A stretch of 37,934 bases of DNA from CAZLFA01 sp964558665 (GCA_964558665.1 CAZLFA010000038.1:1-37934), one strand, 5' to 3'. Shown: positions 25,988 to 34,559, counted from the first letter of the stretch. Program-made: numbers and translations. The notes: generated by a model from the sequence alone, not told the origin.

Positions 25988-26014
25988 GGAAAAAGTCCTT
26001 TCCGGATGGAAACT
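25988..26014 (-). repeat. R2 repeat in the predicted nuoA leader
   Basis: Read on the minus strand it is AGTTTCCATCCGGAAAGGAC followed by TTTTTCC, close to the R2 units at 7401-7428 and 27661-27692. TTTCC, GGAAA and TTTTCC can pair in two mutually exclusive ways. Nearly all of it lies between the predicted transcription start (about 26011) and the nuoA ribosome site. Confidence 0.6.
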
Positions 26015-26021
26015 GACTGAT

Positions 26022-26037
26022 GGCAATACTCATGCCA
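26022..26037 (-). promoter_or_regulatory. Sigma-54 promoter of the nuo operon
   Basis: On the minus strand the sequence TGGCATGAGTATTGCC fits the -24/-12 consensus (TGGCAc, then TTGCa). There are exactly 10 bases between GG (26036-26035) and GC (26024-26023). Transcription would start near 26011, about 50 bases before the nuoA ATG. It lies inside a 7-bp inverted repeat (GATGGCA and TGCCATC, 26019-26039), so it could also be an operator. The gene immediately upstream encodes a sigma-54 activator, which supports the promoter reading. Confidence 0.7.
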
Positions 26038-26232
26038 TCTGCCCGGTCAGGAAAGACTACAGGCGGGACAGGATGCTGCTTGCCGGTGCAACGTGTTTAT
26101 TTGGTTCGTTAATGTGCTTAAGAAAAAGATGTTTTTCCTGCGGTGTAACAGGGTGTGAAGGCGGCGGGGTAAATGGAAAATGACCGGTTGGCGATTTCAA
26201 ACTGAAATAAAGTGTGCGGATTTCGAACGCAC

Positions 26233-27594
26233 TCAAGGGGTGGAGCTCAAATCCTTTTCGGACATTTTCAGTTTTCTCCAGAGAGTCGTGTAGCCGATAC
26301 CCAGTTTTCTGGCGACGATCTTCTGGTTATAGTTGTATTTCTGCATGACCTTCAGCAGGTAGCGGCGCTCCATTTCCTGAAGGGTGATAGTCTCATCGTC
26401 CAGACGGCCTGCTTCGATTTTGTGGTAATGCTCGTATGCCAGTGGAAAGTCTTCCGGCTGCAGGACGTCGTGTCCGGAAAGCACAACCGCCCTCTCCAGG
26501 CTGTTTCTGAGTTCCCTTACGTTCCCCGGCCATGAGTAAGCTGTGAGGATTGTCATCGCCTCATCGGAGACGCTTTTAACATTTTTCTTGAGCCGCTTGT
26601 TCATTTCCTGCAGGAAGTAGTCGACCATCGTCTGGATGTCTTCCCTGCGGTCCCTCAGAGGCGGTATAAAAACATCTATCACGCTCAGCCTGTAGAAGAG
26701 GTCTTCACGGAAAACCCCCTCGCGCACAAGACGAGGCAGATCCCTGTTTGTGGCGGCTACAACCCTGATATCCACGGGACGGTTGGCGTTGTCGCCGATG
26801 CGTCGTATTACCTTTTCCTGGATTACCCGGAGGAGTTTCGACTGGAACTGCGGTGTCGTGTCGCCGATCTCATCCATGAAAAGGGTTCCTCCATCCGCCA
26901 CTTCAATCAGCCCTTTTCTGTTCTGGGTGGCGCCTGTAAAGGCGCCGCGCACGTATCCGAAAAGCTCGCTCTCCAGTATATCATTCGGTATTGCGGCGCA
27001 GTTGATGGCAACAAACTCTCTGTTCTTTCTCGTTTTGCTGTGGTCATGAAGAATCCTGGCAATGAGTTCCTTGCCTGTGCCGCTTTCGCCCCGGATCATG
27101 ATCCCGGTGTCGAAATCAGTCACCTTCAATACAGTATGAATGACTTTTTCCATGCTCTTGGAAACACCGACCAGTTTGTCCACCTGGTAGCAGTAAGGTT
27201 CATTAACTCTCCGCAGCGATTTGACCTCCACTTCGTTCCTGTGAATGGTCTCCATGACGATGTCCGAAAAGTCCCTGTTGAGAACGGGTTTCATTATGTA
27301 ATTAACGGCCCCCATCTTTATGGTTTTGACGACACAGTCGATGGAATTCAAAGAAGATGCAACAATCACTTTGGTTGAAGGATGGTGGGTCTTTATCCAG
27401 TGAAGAAGTCCCGTGCACATGCAGTCCGGTTCGCACAGATCGGTGATTACCAGGTCATAAGTGTTGGCTTCCATAAGTTTCATGGCTTCGACTTCGCCTG
27501 CAGCTTCATCGATGCCGTATCCTTCCTTGCCGAGAAATGCGGCAAGCGACGATCTCTGTTCTTCGTAACTGTCTATAATAAGTATTGTTTTCAA
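26233..27594 (-). CDS. Sigma-54-dependent response regulator (NtrC family), adjacent to nuo
   Basis: A 453-residue activator. Receiver domain: about 1-120, phosphoacceptor Asp52 and Lys100; the usual acidic pair is reduced to Asp8 followed by Ser9. AAA+ domain: about 137-370, with Walker A GESGTGKE (167-174), the sigma-54 contact loop GAFTGA (215-220) and Walker B GGTLFMDEIG. C-terminal Fis-type helix-turn-helix: YNYNQKIVARKLGIGYTTLW, then RKLKM. The start is TTG at 27594, as no ATG or GTG precedes the first beta strand MKTILIIDS. No kinase gene is adjacent. It reads toward nuoA with a 272-bp gap containing a sigma-54 promoter, so it probably drives the nuo operon. Confidence 0.92.
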   Translation of the reverse strand: MKTILIIDSYEEQRSSLAAFLGKEGYGIDEAAGEVEAMKLMEANTYDLVITDLCEPDCMCTGLLHWIKTHHPSTKVIVASSLNSIDCVVKTIKMGAVNYIMKPVLNRDFSDIVMETIHRNEVEVKSLRRVNEPYCYQVDKLVGVSKSMEKVIHTVLKVTDFDTGIMIRGESGTGKELIARILHDHSKTRKNREFVAINCAAIPNDILESELFGYVRGAFTGATQNRKGLIEVADGGTLFMDEIGDTTPQFQSKLLRVIQEKVIRRIGDNANRPVDIRVVAATNRDLPRLVREGVFREDLFYRLSVIDVFIPPLRDRREDIQTMVDYFLQEMNKRLKKNVKSVSDEAMTILTAYSWPGNVRELRNSLERAVVLSGHDVLQPEDFPLAYEHYHKIEAGRLDDETITLQEMERRYLLKVMQKYNYNQKIVARKLGIGYTTLWRKLKMSEKDLSSTP

Positions 27595-27660
27595 GTGGTT
27601 TTGTTTCCTTGGAAAATAAAGGTTAGAAAGCTAGCATAGACAGTATCAGAATTGCAAATT

Positions 27661-28026
27661 TCTTTCCGTCCGGGCCGGAAAGGGCTCTTTTCCGGTTCTG
27701 ACTCAGAGCGCCGGCTGCGTTGGCTTCGACGACGAAGAAGGGCGGGTTTAAAAACCCGCCCCTACGATATTTATTAAATGTACGACTGAGTCGCCGTTGT
27801 CCCCCTCACTGAGGGGGTGCAGGGGGAGGTTGCCCTATCATCCCCGATTGAGAACCGGAATAACATGAGGTGTCGGTCTGCGGTATTGCTTGTGCGGCAT
27901 ACAAGCATGGAACAGGCATGCCTGTTCCATGCTCAGTGCCATACCCCGATCTCATTGACGATATGGAAAATAATCTTTGCTGATCCGGGAACAATGGGCT
28001 TTATATCCGGAGTTTCCGGACGGGAA
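27661..28026. repeat. Composite intergenic repeat block with several palindromes
   Basis: Fills most of the gene-free gap 27595-28030. It holds an R2 unit at 27661-27692 and a perfect 10-bp hairpin GGGCGGGTTT-AA-AAACCCGCCC (27740-27761). A 7-bp hairpin CCCCCTC-ACT-GAGGGGG follows at 27801-27817. R3 (TCTGCGGTATTGCTTGTGCG) lies near 27872-27901. Next is a perfect 30-bp palindrome whose half is AGCATGGAACAGGCA (27904-27933), then a degenerate R2 end (GGAGTTTCCGGACGGGAAG). No gene was found. Confidence 0.6.
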
Positions 28027-28030
28027 GTGA

Positions 28031-29908
28031 TCAGAAATCAGTGAAATCACTTTCACCGGCCGGCGCGGCGCCTTGGGGACGACCCTTGCTATAACGGTCA
28101 TGTCCGGTTTCTGTCGGCGCCGGCAGGGACGTCATGACGTTTCCTTTCACCCGTCCGGTTTGCCGGGGAGACGAAGAATGCTCCTCAGGCGCTGACGAAA
28201 CCCTGCCCTGGCCCCTGACGACTTCCATCAGTTCCCCCACATAAGCCTTTACCTTATGAGCCTGTCCCTTCAATTCCTCGGCGGTGCTGGCTGATTCTTC
28301 GGCGCTGGCAGCCGTTTGCTGCGTTATTTTGTCCATCTCCGAAACAGCCAGGTTTATCTGCTCTATCCCCTGCGCCTGTTCCTTCATTGCCGAATCAATT
28401 GCCTTGATCAGTTCATTTGTCTTTTTGCCTTCATCACCCATCAGATAAAAGTCTTGGAGCGTCCTGGTTACAAGGGTGTTGCCGTTATTGATCTCCTGCA
28501 TCATCTCTCCGATGATCTGTTCGGTGTTTTTTGCAGCCTCGGCCGATCTCATCGCCAGGTTCCGCACTTCATCGGCGACGACGGCGAATCCGGCGCCCGC
28601 TTCTCCCGCGCGTGCAGCCTCCACGGCGGCGTTCAAGGCCAGCAGGTTGATCTGGAAGGCGATGTCGTCGCTTGCCTTGACTATCTTGGCCGCATTGGTT
28701 CCCGATTCGCCGATGCGCTTCATGCATTCATTTGTTTCCTTGAGGGATTTATGAGAACTCCTCATGGCATGGTAAGATCTGTCTCCGGTTTCCGCCATCA
28801 AATGGGAATTTTCCATGGCCTTCTTGGACATGGAGGACATCTCCTCCAGGGATGAAGACGTTTCTTCCAGGGAAGCGGCCTGTGACGACGTGCCGTTCGC
28901 CAGTTCCTGGCTCGCCGATGCCACCTGAGCAGATGAGGCCGACACCTGTTCATGCGCTGCCGTCAGGCCGCGGATTGTCCGGTTCATGGTTCTGACAATG
29001 GAACGGACCGAAAAATAGTTTATTGCGACGACAATCAATCCGATGATGAAAGCGGCAAGAAAAGCGGGGATGATTGTGCCGTACATCGCCTGTTCTATAA
29101 GTTCTCGATCCTTACCTATAAAGAGCATGCCGACTATCTTACCGTCTGCGTTTTTCAAAGGCCAGTAGGCGGTGTCGTAATTCTTCCCCATGATCTTGTT
29201 GACGTTGAGGAACATCTCCCCCTTTTTAAGAACGGTTTCTATCACCTGCGGGTTGTCCATTTTCGTTCCCACGGCCCTTTTCCCGTCCCTGACAATGGTG
29301 GTTGCTATGCGCGTGTCTCCTAAGAAAACAGTACATTCGACACCGTGGTATTTCTTCACTTCATCAACAAAGGCATCAGAAGACAGGTCAAATCCCGCGA
29401 TGACGGAACCAATTACGGCGTCTCCTTTGCGAACAGGGTTTCCCGCCCTTACAGACAGTCTGATTACAGCACCTTCCTCGATGCCTGCCGATGCCTGTCC
29501 GGCGAGGGATTTCTTGACGTTGACCTGATCCAGGATGTTGTCTCCGGCCTTGTCGGAGTGCCCCCTGCCCGCCGCGTTGCCGTCCTTATCGGCAACGGTG
29601 AGAACAGACACCTGGCGCGTCTTCACGTATTCGCCGGCGATCGCCTTTATGGCGGTTTGGTTTCCCGTCTCCAGCGCAGAGACCAGATCCTGCCGTTCTG
29701 AAAGAATGGCGGCGGTAGTGACAGCCTTGCTCTTCATGCCGTCCAGAGAGCTGTTGACTGTGCCGGCCAGTTTTTGTATCTCTGACTGACTCTGCTTAAA
29801 GATGGAGTGGCTGAGCATGAAGAAGCTTGCCCAGTAAACGACTGCCCCGACCAGAACAACTGTAACCACAACCAGACCAATGATCCTTAAGAATAATGAT
29901 ATTCTCAT
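28031..29908 (-). CDS. Methyl-accepting chemotaxis protein with periplasmic Cache-like sensor
   Basis: A 625-residue chemoreceptor. TM1 is at about 7-30; a periplasmic domain (about 31-277, with VLTVADKDGNAAGRGHSDKA and SVIAGFDLSSDAFVDEVKKY) resembles a single Cache sensor; TM2 is at 278-299. HAMP is very short or absent. The cytoplasmic signalling tip contains INLLALNAAVEAARAGEAGA, then GFAVVADEVRNLAMRSAEAA. A 60-residue flexible tail ends DFTDF, matching the loose CheR/CheB tether pattern x-aromatic-x-x-aromatic. The ATG at 29908 has AAGGAG seven bases upstream and is preferred over TTG at 29914. Downstream of rmuC on the same strand, with an R1 repeat between. Confidence 0.92.
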   Translation of the reverse strand: MRISLFLRIIGLVVVTVVLVGAVVYWASFFMLSHSIFKQSQSEIQKLAGTVNSSLDGMKSKAVTTAAILSERQDLVSALETGNQTAIKAIAGEYVKTRQVSVLTVADKDGNAAGRGHSDKAGDNILDQVNVKKSLAGQASAGIEEGAVIRLSVRAGNPVRKGDAVIGSVIAGFDLSSDAFVDEVKKYHGVECTVFLGDTRIATTIVRDGKRAVGTKMDNPQVIETVLKKGEMFLNVNKIMGKNYDTAYWPLKNADGKIVGMLFIGKDRELIEQAMYGTIIPAFLAAFIIGLIVVAINYFSVRSIVRTMNRTIRGLTAAHEQVSASSAQVASASQELANGTSSQAASLEETSSSLEEMSSMSKKAMENSHLMAETGDRSYHAMRSSHKSLKETNECMKRIGESGTNAAKIVKASDDIAFQINLLALNAAVEAARAGEAGAGFAVVADEVRNLAMRSAEAAKNTEQIIGEMMQEINNGNTLVTRTLQDFYLMGDEGKKTNELIKAIDSAMKEQAQGIEQINLAVSEMDKITQQTAASAEESASTAEELKGQAHKVKAYVGELMEVVRGQGRVSSAPEEHSSSPRQTGRVKGNVMTSLPAPTETGHDRYSKGRPQGAAPAGESDFTDF

Positions 29909-29940
29909 CTCCAATCTCCTTTTTGCAGGTATTATCTGTG

Positions 29941-30027
29941 CGTAAAGATTTTCCAGCGGCTCAGAATATTTTTCACAAGAAAAATATTTGATTTACCGCC
30001 TGCAAACCCCTTGCGCGCAGACTTTAC
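29941..30027. repeat. R1-type inverted repeat, copy E
   Basis: Left arm AGCGGCTCAGAATATTTTTC, loop ACAA (29975-29978), right arm GAAAAATATTTGATTTACCG and on to AAACCCCTTGCGCGC. The outer GTAAAG (29942-29947) and CTTTAC (30022-30027) also pair. With its 4-nt loop it folds better than copies B and C. It lies between the end of rmuC and the chemoreceptor start. Confidence 0.7.
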
Positions 30028-30048
30028 AAGGCTCCTCTTCGAAAATAC

Positions 30049-31278
30049 TTAATGTTCTGCTTCTTCTCCCGACGGAAAATCCAGCATCTTTGCCGAACTG
30101 TCCGCAGGGAGTTCCTCTATGCTTCTCAATTTTCTGCTGATGGCGCGGGTGCGGGTTTCTGCGTCCTCGATTACGTTGCCTGCCTCCTGAAGCTTCTTTT
30201 TTGTCCTGGCCAGAATATTCTCGAATTTGCCGAATTCCGTTTTTACCGCCCCGAGCACCTGCCATACCTCGCTCGATCTCTTCTCGATGGCAAGAGTACG
30301 GAAGCCCATCTGCAGGCTGTTGAGCAGTGCGGACATGGTTGTCGGACCCGTGATGGTGACGTGATAGTCGCGATGGATTGTCTCGAACAGCCCGGCAATA
30401 CGCAGCACTTCCGCATATAGTCCTTCGAATGGAAGAAACAGGATTCCGAAGTCGGTGGTTGCCGGCGGAATCAGATACTTGCCGCTGATATCGGCAGCAC
30501 AGGATTTGATGCGAACCGCCAACTGCTTCTGCGCCGTCTCGATGGATGATGAATCCCCGGTGTCATATGCCTCCAGGAGCCTCTGATAGTCTTCGGTCGG
30601 GAACTTTGCGTCAATCGGCATCCAGACGGGCTTGCCCCCGCCGTCATCCGGCCCCGGCAGCTTTATGGCATACTCAACGATGTCCCTCCTGTCGGGATTG
30701 ACCTGGACGTTCCTTCCGTACTGCTCCTGCGTGAGTATCTGCGAGAGCAGGGTTTCCAACTGGTATTCTCCGAGGACGCCGCGGCTCTTGACGTTGGAGA
30801 GCACTTTTTTCAGATCGCCGACGCCGGCGGCGAGAGTGTGCATCTCCCCCAGTCCCCTCTGCACCTGTTCAAGGCGCTCGCTTACGATCCTGAATGATTC
30901 TCCCAGCCTTGTTTCAAGTGTGGCATGGAGCTTTTCGTCAACGGTTGCGCGTATCTTCTCCAGGCTGCCGGTGCTTTCCTCTCTGATTGAGGAGAGCTGG
31001 AATTCGACCGTCGCGCGGATTTTTTCAAGCCGCTCCTCGTTATGACGCAGGGACTGGCTCATCTCATTCCGGTTGTCCCGGGCAATGTTTGAAGCCTCCT
31101 CCCTGTTTTTGAAAAGCTCGTCGCGCATGAACGATTCGAGGCGGTTAAGGTTCCTGTCAAGCTGTTCCAGTGATTCTTTTTGGTTTTCACTGCCGGCTCT
31201 GAATCTCATCAGGAAAAGAATCAGCATAACCACCTGCAGAAGAAGCAGCAGGATAAGGGCAATGGAGTTAAATTCCAT
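30049..31278 (-). CDS. rmuC: DNA recombination protein RmuC homolog
   Basis: A 409-residue RmuC-family protein, implicated in limiting DNA inversions and in phage defence or recombination in other bacteria. An N-terminal membrane helix (about 5-24) is followed by a long coiled coil (about 35-150, with two related stretches around EKIRATVEFQ and EKIRATVDEK). The RmuC domain (about 165-380) shows SRGVLGEYQLETLLSQIL, VWMPIDAKFPTEDYQRLLEA and ISGKYLIPPATTDFGILFLP, then FEGLYAEVLR; the PIDAKFP block is the nuclease-like core. It lies 26 bases after the upstream chemoreceptor gene, so the two probably share a transcript. Confidence 0.93.
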   Translation of the reverse strand: MEFNSIALILLLLLQVVMLILFLMRFRAGSENQKESLEQLDRNLNRLESFMRDELFKNREEASNIARDNRNEMSQSLRHNEERLEKIRATVEFQLSSIREESTGSLEKIRATVDEKLHATLETRLGESFRIVSERLEQVQRGLGEMHTLAAGVGDLKKVLSNVKSRGVLGEYQLETLLSQILTQEQYGRNVQVNPDRRDIVEYAIKLPGPDDGGGKPVWMPIDAKFPTEDYQRLLEAYDTGDSSSIETAQKQLAVRIKSCAADISGKYLIPPATTDFGILFLPFEGLYAEVLRIAGLFETIHRDYHVTITGPTTMSALLNSLQMGFRTLAIEKRSSEVWQVLGAVKTEFGKFENILARTKKKLQEAGNVIEDAETRTRAISRKLRSIEELPADSSAKMLDFPSGEEAEH

Positions 31279-31304
31279 AGGGAGTGCGGCCTTTCACACT
31301 TTTA

Positions 31305-32543
31305 TCAGAAATCCTTAAAGTTGCTGTCCCCGGGGCCGGCAGGCTTTAAGGGGTCGTGCTTTATCCGGGGAGTATTTGCAGGGGCCCGCAAAGAATGCGG
31401 CCGGGTCCCGGCCTGCGGCTTCAAAGCAACCGGACGGCCGGTCTGATGCCCCCTCGTCTGCGGGCTTATCCGGCCGGCGGGGGCGGCTGCTTCCCTGGTC
31501 CAGCCGATGATCGGCGCCATGCGCCTCAGGTATGATCTCATGTCCTTCAACTGAATGATCGTTTCATCGGCAACACCCGAAAACTCATGGGCGCCGGCTT
31601 CGTTAGTCTGTACGACGGCATCAATATCCTTTATCGCTCTGTCTATCTGTTCGATGCCCTGCGACTGGATATGGGATGTGGATGATATCTCTCCTATCAG
31701 GGTTCCGATCTTGACGGAACTGTCGGCCACTTCCATGAACTCCTGATTTGTTTTGTTGACGAGGATTACCCCGTCGCGGATTTTTTTCACGGTTCCTTCA
31801 ATCAGCTCAGCGGTGTTTTTAGCAGCCTCTGCGGAACGCATCGCGAGGTTTCTCACTTCTTCCGCCACCACGGCAAACCCCGCCCCCGCCTCGCCCGCGC
31901 GCGCCGCCTCGACGGCGGCATTGAGAGCCAGCAGATTTGTCTGAAAGGCGATCTCGTCGATGGTCTTTATAATCTTGGATGTCTCCTGGCTGGCCTTTGA
32001 TATCTCGTCCATCGACCTGGTAAGATCCTTCATAAAGGCGCTGGTCCTCGCGACGATCTGCTGGTTGTCGGTCATGAGATCGTTGGCCTGTTTGGCGCTG
32101 TCGGCGTTTTTCCTTGTCAGAGAAGACAACTCTTCCAGCGAGGATGATGCATCGGCGACGGCGGCGGTCTGCCGTGAGGCGCCTTCCGCCAGGGAATCGC
32201 TGGCATGGGAGATAAAGGAAGAGCCGGCGGCAATTTCCCTGGCGCCGTTAATGAATCCCTGCATAATGGAAAACAGAGGAGTTGTTTTCTTCCCGGCAAT
32301 CACCGTAAAGTTTATCAGCAGTATCAGCACGCCGATAAAGAAGACCGCAACCATCGCCCAGACGTCGTAAACACCTGTCTTTCCCATGATGAACCCCAGC
32401 GTGGTCAGGAGAACAATACCGGGAATGACGAGGCCGTACATCCTTGTCGGCCGGCGTTTGCCCCAGATGATTTGCAGCGAAATGACGGCGGCGATGCAGA
32501 TAATGCAAACGTGCAGGAAAAATATTGCAGTTTCGACGATCAT
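31305..32543 (-). CDS. Methyl-accepting chemotaxis protein, membrane type without periplasmic sensor
   Basis: A 412-residue chemoreceptor. Three N-terminal membrane helices (about 5-27, 36-53, 59-84) replace the usual periplasmic sensor, so it probably senses a membrane or cytoplasmic signal. The signalling tip TNLLALNAAVEAARAGEAGA, then GFAVVAEEVRNLAMRSAEAA is nearly identical to that of the other receptor here. A Pro/Arg-rich linker of about 55 residues ends NFKDF, again an aromatic-x-x-aromatic tether-like end. A good ribosome site (GGGAGG, six bases before ATG) fixes the start. It heads the three-gene minus-strand set with rmuC and the second receptor, divergent from rarA. Confidence 0.92.
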   Translation of the reverse strand: MIVETAIFFLHVCIICIAAVISLQIIWGKRRPTRMYGLVIPGIVLLTTLGFIMGKTGVYDVWAMVAVFFIGVLILLINFTVIAGKKTTPLFSIMQGFINGAREIAAGSSFISHASDSLAEGASRQTAAVADASSSLEELSSLTRKNADSAKQANDLMTDNQQIVARTSAFMKDLTRSMDEISKASQETSKIIKTIDEIAFQTNLLALNAAVEAARAGEAGAGFAVVAEEVRNLAMRSAEAAKNTAELIEGTVKKIRDGVILVNKTNQEFMEVADSSVKIGTLIGEISSTSHIQSQGIEQIDRAIKDIDAVVQTNEAGAHEFSGVADETIIQLKDMRSYLRRMAPIIGWTREAAAPAGRISPQTRGHQTGRPVALKPQAGTRPHSLRAPANTPRIKHDPLKPAGPGDSNFKDF

Positions 32544-32723
32544 TTTTTACCTCCCTGTCTTGAAGAAAAAAACTGTCCGTACACTGTTTATATATAACAT
32601 ACGTGTGTAACCCTTGCCATAGTATAATCGGATGGGTTGATGGAGATTGATATTGTTTGATTAAAATAGTCTAAAAATGATATCGATTTGTAACGAGGGC
32701 TGATTATTTTTCAGGTGTGTAAT

Positions 32724-34088
32724 ATGGATATTGAAAATCAATCAGGAAAACAGGACGCCGATGACCGCTGGCCGCTGGCGGAGCGTATGCGTCCGCGCAG
32801 ATTGGCTGACTACATCGGCCAGTCCCATATACTGGGAAAAGGCAGTCTGCTGCGCCGGGCAATAGAAGAAGACCGCCTCTTCTCCATGATCTTCTGGGGC
32901 CCCCCCGGTTCCGGAAAAACGACGCTGGCGAGAATCGTCGCTTCTGAAACCGCTTCTCATTTTGCCAGTTTTTCCGCCGTCCTGTCGGGCGTCAGGGAGA
33001 TAAGATCAGTCATTGAAGAGGCGTCTGTGAGATGGGAGAAAAGCAGGCAGAAGACAATCCTTTTTGTTGATGAAATCCATCGCTTCAACAAGGCCCAGCA
33101 GGATGCCTTTCTCCCGCACGTGGAAAGCGGGCTGATAACCCTCATCGGCGCCACGACGGAGAATCCGTCCTTTGAAGTCATATCGCCGCTGCTGTCGCGG
33201 CTGAGGGTTATGATACTGAAGCCGCTGTATCATGAGGATCTGATGCATATACTTGAGAGTGCGGTGCATAATGAAAGGGATGGATTGGGAGCGCTGGGTC
33301 TGGAGGCAGAAACAGACGCCCTGGAGGCGTTAATCGGGTTTGCGGACGGGGATGCCAGAGCGGCGCTGAACAGCCTTGAGGCGGTGGCGTCAGCATTAGC
33401 AAGCCAGGAGCCCGGAAAAAGAAAAATAACGCTGTCCGTTGTCGAGGATATGCTCCAGAGGAAGTCCCTCCAGTATGACAAGGGCGGCGAGGAGCACTAC
33501 AATCTCATCTCTGCATTCCATAAAAGCCTCAGGGGAAGCGATCCCCATGCATCCCTGTACTGGCTGGGAAGAATGCTGATGGCCGGCGAGGATCCATTAT
33601 ATATAGCCCGCCGCATGGTCAGGTTTGCCTCGGAGGATATAGGAAATGCCGATCCAAGGGCTCTTGCTGTCGCCATGGACGCCATGCAGGCCTTTCATTT
33701 CATCGGTTTGCCTGAAGGAGAGCTGGCTCTGGCCCAGGCCGCGGTCTATCTGGCTACGGCGCCGAAAAGCAACGCCCTGTATTCCGGTTACGGGGCCGTC
33801 AAGGAGGCTATCGACAGGACGGGGACGCTTCCCGTGCCCCTGCATATAAGAAACGCCCCGACACGCCTGATGAAGGATATAGGTTACGGAAAGGGTTATA
33901 AGTACGCGCATGACTTCAATGGCGCATATGTTGCACAGGAATACCTGCCTGACAAACTGAAAGGGCGCACTTTTTACCGGCCGACGGACATGGGCTTTGA
34001 AAAGACGATCCGGGAGAGAATGGACTACTGGGAAAGGATAAAGGCCATAAATCTTGAGAATAAGGGCAAAAAGAAAGGGGAGAACTGA
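32724..34088 (+). CDS. rarA: Replication-associated recombination protein A (RarA/MgsA)
   Basis: A 454-residue AAA+ ATPase of the RarA/WRNIP1 family, acting at stalled replication forks. Walker A GPPGSGKT is at 59-66. Walker B and following VDEIHRFNKAQQDAFL starts at 115, and sensor 1 is in GATTENPSFE. The C-terminal domain has YDKGGEEHYNLISAFHKSLR, then GSDPHASLYWLGRM, and KSNALYSGYGAVKEA, all typical. The length is normal. The ATG at 32724 has AGGTG six bases upstream; an in-frame GTG at 32715 lies inside that site. It is divergent from the chemoreceptor gene; the 180-bp AT-rich gap must hold both promoters, but I could not assign -35/-10 boxes with confidence. Confidence 0.94.
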   Translation: MDIENQSGKQDADDRWPLAERMRPRRLADYIGQSHILGKGSLLRRAIEEDRLFSMIFWGPPGSGKTTLARIVASETASHFASFSAVLSGVREIRSVIEEASVRWEKSRQKTILFVDEIHRFNKAQQDAFLPHVESGLITLIGATTENPSFEVISPLLSRLRVMILKPLYHEDLMHILESAVHNERDGLGALGLEAETDALEALIGFADGDARAALNSLEAVASALASQEPGKRKITLSVVEDMLQRKSLQYDKGGEEHYNLISAFHKSLRGSDPHASLYWLGRMLMAGEDPLYIARRMVRFASEDIGNADPRALAVAMDAMQAFHFIGLPEGELALAQAAVYLATAPKSNALYSGYGAVKEAIDRTGTLPVPLHIRNAPTRLMKDIGYGKGYKYAHDFNGAYVAQEYLPDKLKGRTFYRPTDMGFEKTIRERMDYWERIKAINLENKGKKKGEN

Positions 34089-34487
34089 AGTCCCCCCCTC
34101 TTCCAGGAGTTTTATTGTTTGTTTTATGATGAAGTTTTGGATCGTTTTACTATCGGCTAAGCATGCCCGTTTGTCTAACCGATACATCTATGTTTTTACT
34201 TTTATGTTTGCATATCTTGTGCCATAAAAACCTCTGGCGTTTAAGGCTATGATTACAATAGGAAAAAATATTTTGAACCAATTTTTTGCCGGTATTGTGC
34301 AGGGGGGCTTTACTGGCAATAAATGTCGATGCCGGGATGCCTGTTTCAACAAAACGTAATGAATACGATGTGTTTGTTTAAAAACGGCTGACGACGCAAG
34401 ATCGACAAAATTGTCGAAACAGCCTTATGAAATGATTTTTTTTTAATTTAAGAGGAGGTACAAAAAGCGGAGCCGATAAAGAAATTA
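34089..34487. other. AT-rich gene-free stretch with inverted repeat
   Basis: No gene was found between rarA and the kinase promoter. The sequence is visibly richer in A and T than its neighbours. It holds TCGACAA-AA-TTGTCGA (34402-34417), a 7-bp inverted repeat, nested in GGCTG (34386) and CAGCC (34420) and followed after a gap by nine T (from 34437). It could be an operator or a rough terminator. An AGGAGG at about 34453 has no start codon at a suitable distance. Confidence 0.4.
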
Positions 34488-34515
34488 TTGACATCTTTTT
34501 CGGATCGCATATGAT
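34488..34515 (+). promoter_or_regulatory. Sigma-70 promoter of the kinase/regulator operon
   Basis: TTGACA (34488-34493) and TATGAT (34510-34515) with a 16-base spacer: a perfect -35 box and a -10 box with one mismatch. Transcription would start near 34522, about 38 bases before the predicted kinase start. Confidence 0.7.
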
Positions 34516-34559
34516 GACCCCCCGGAAAACTCCAGCAATTATGAAGGGTACTTACAGCA

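Noticed and set aside
26022..26036. The same -24/-12 motif read on the plus strand as a divergent sigma-54 promoter
   Set aside because: The site is nearly symmetric, but the plus strand has no gene to drive there; only the activator gene in antisense follows.
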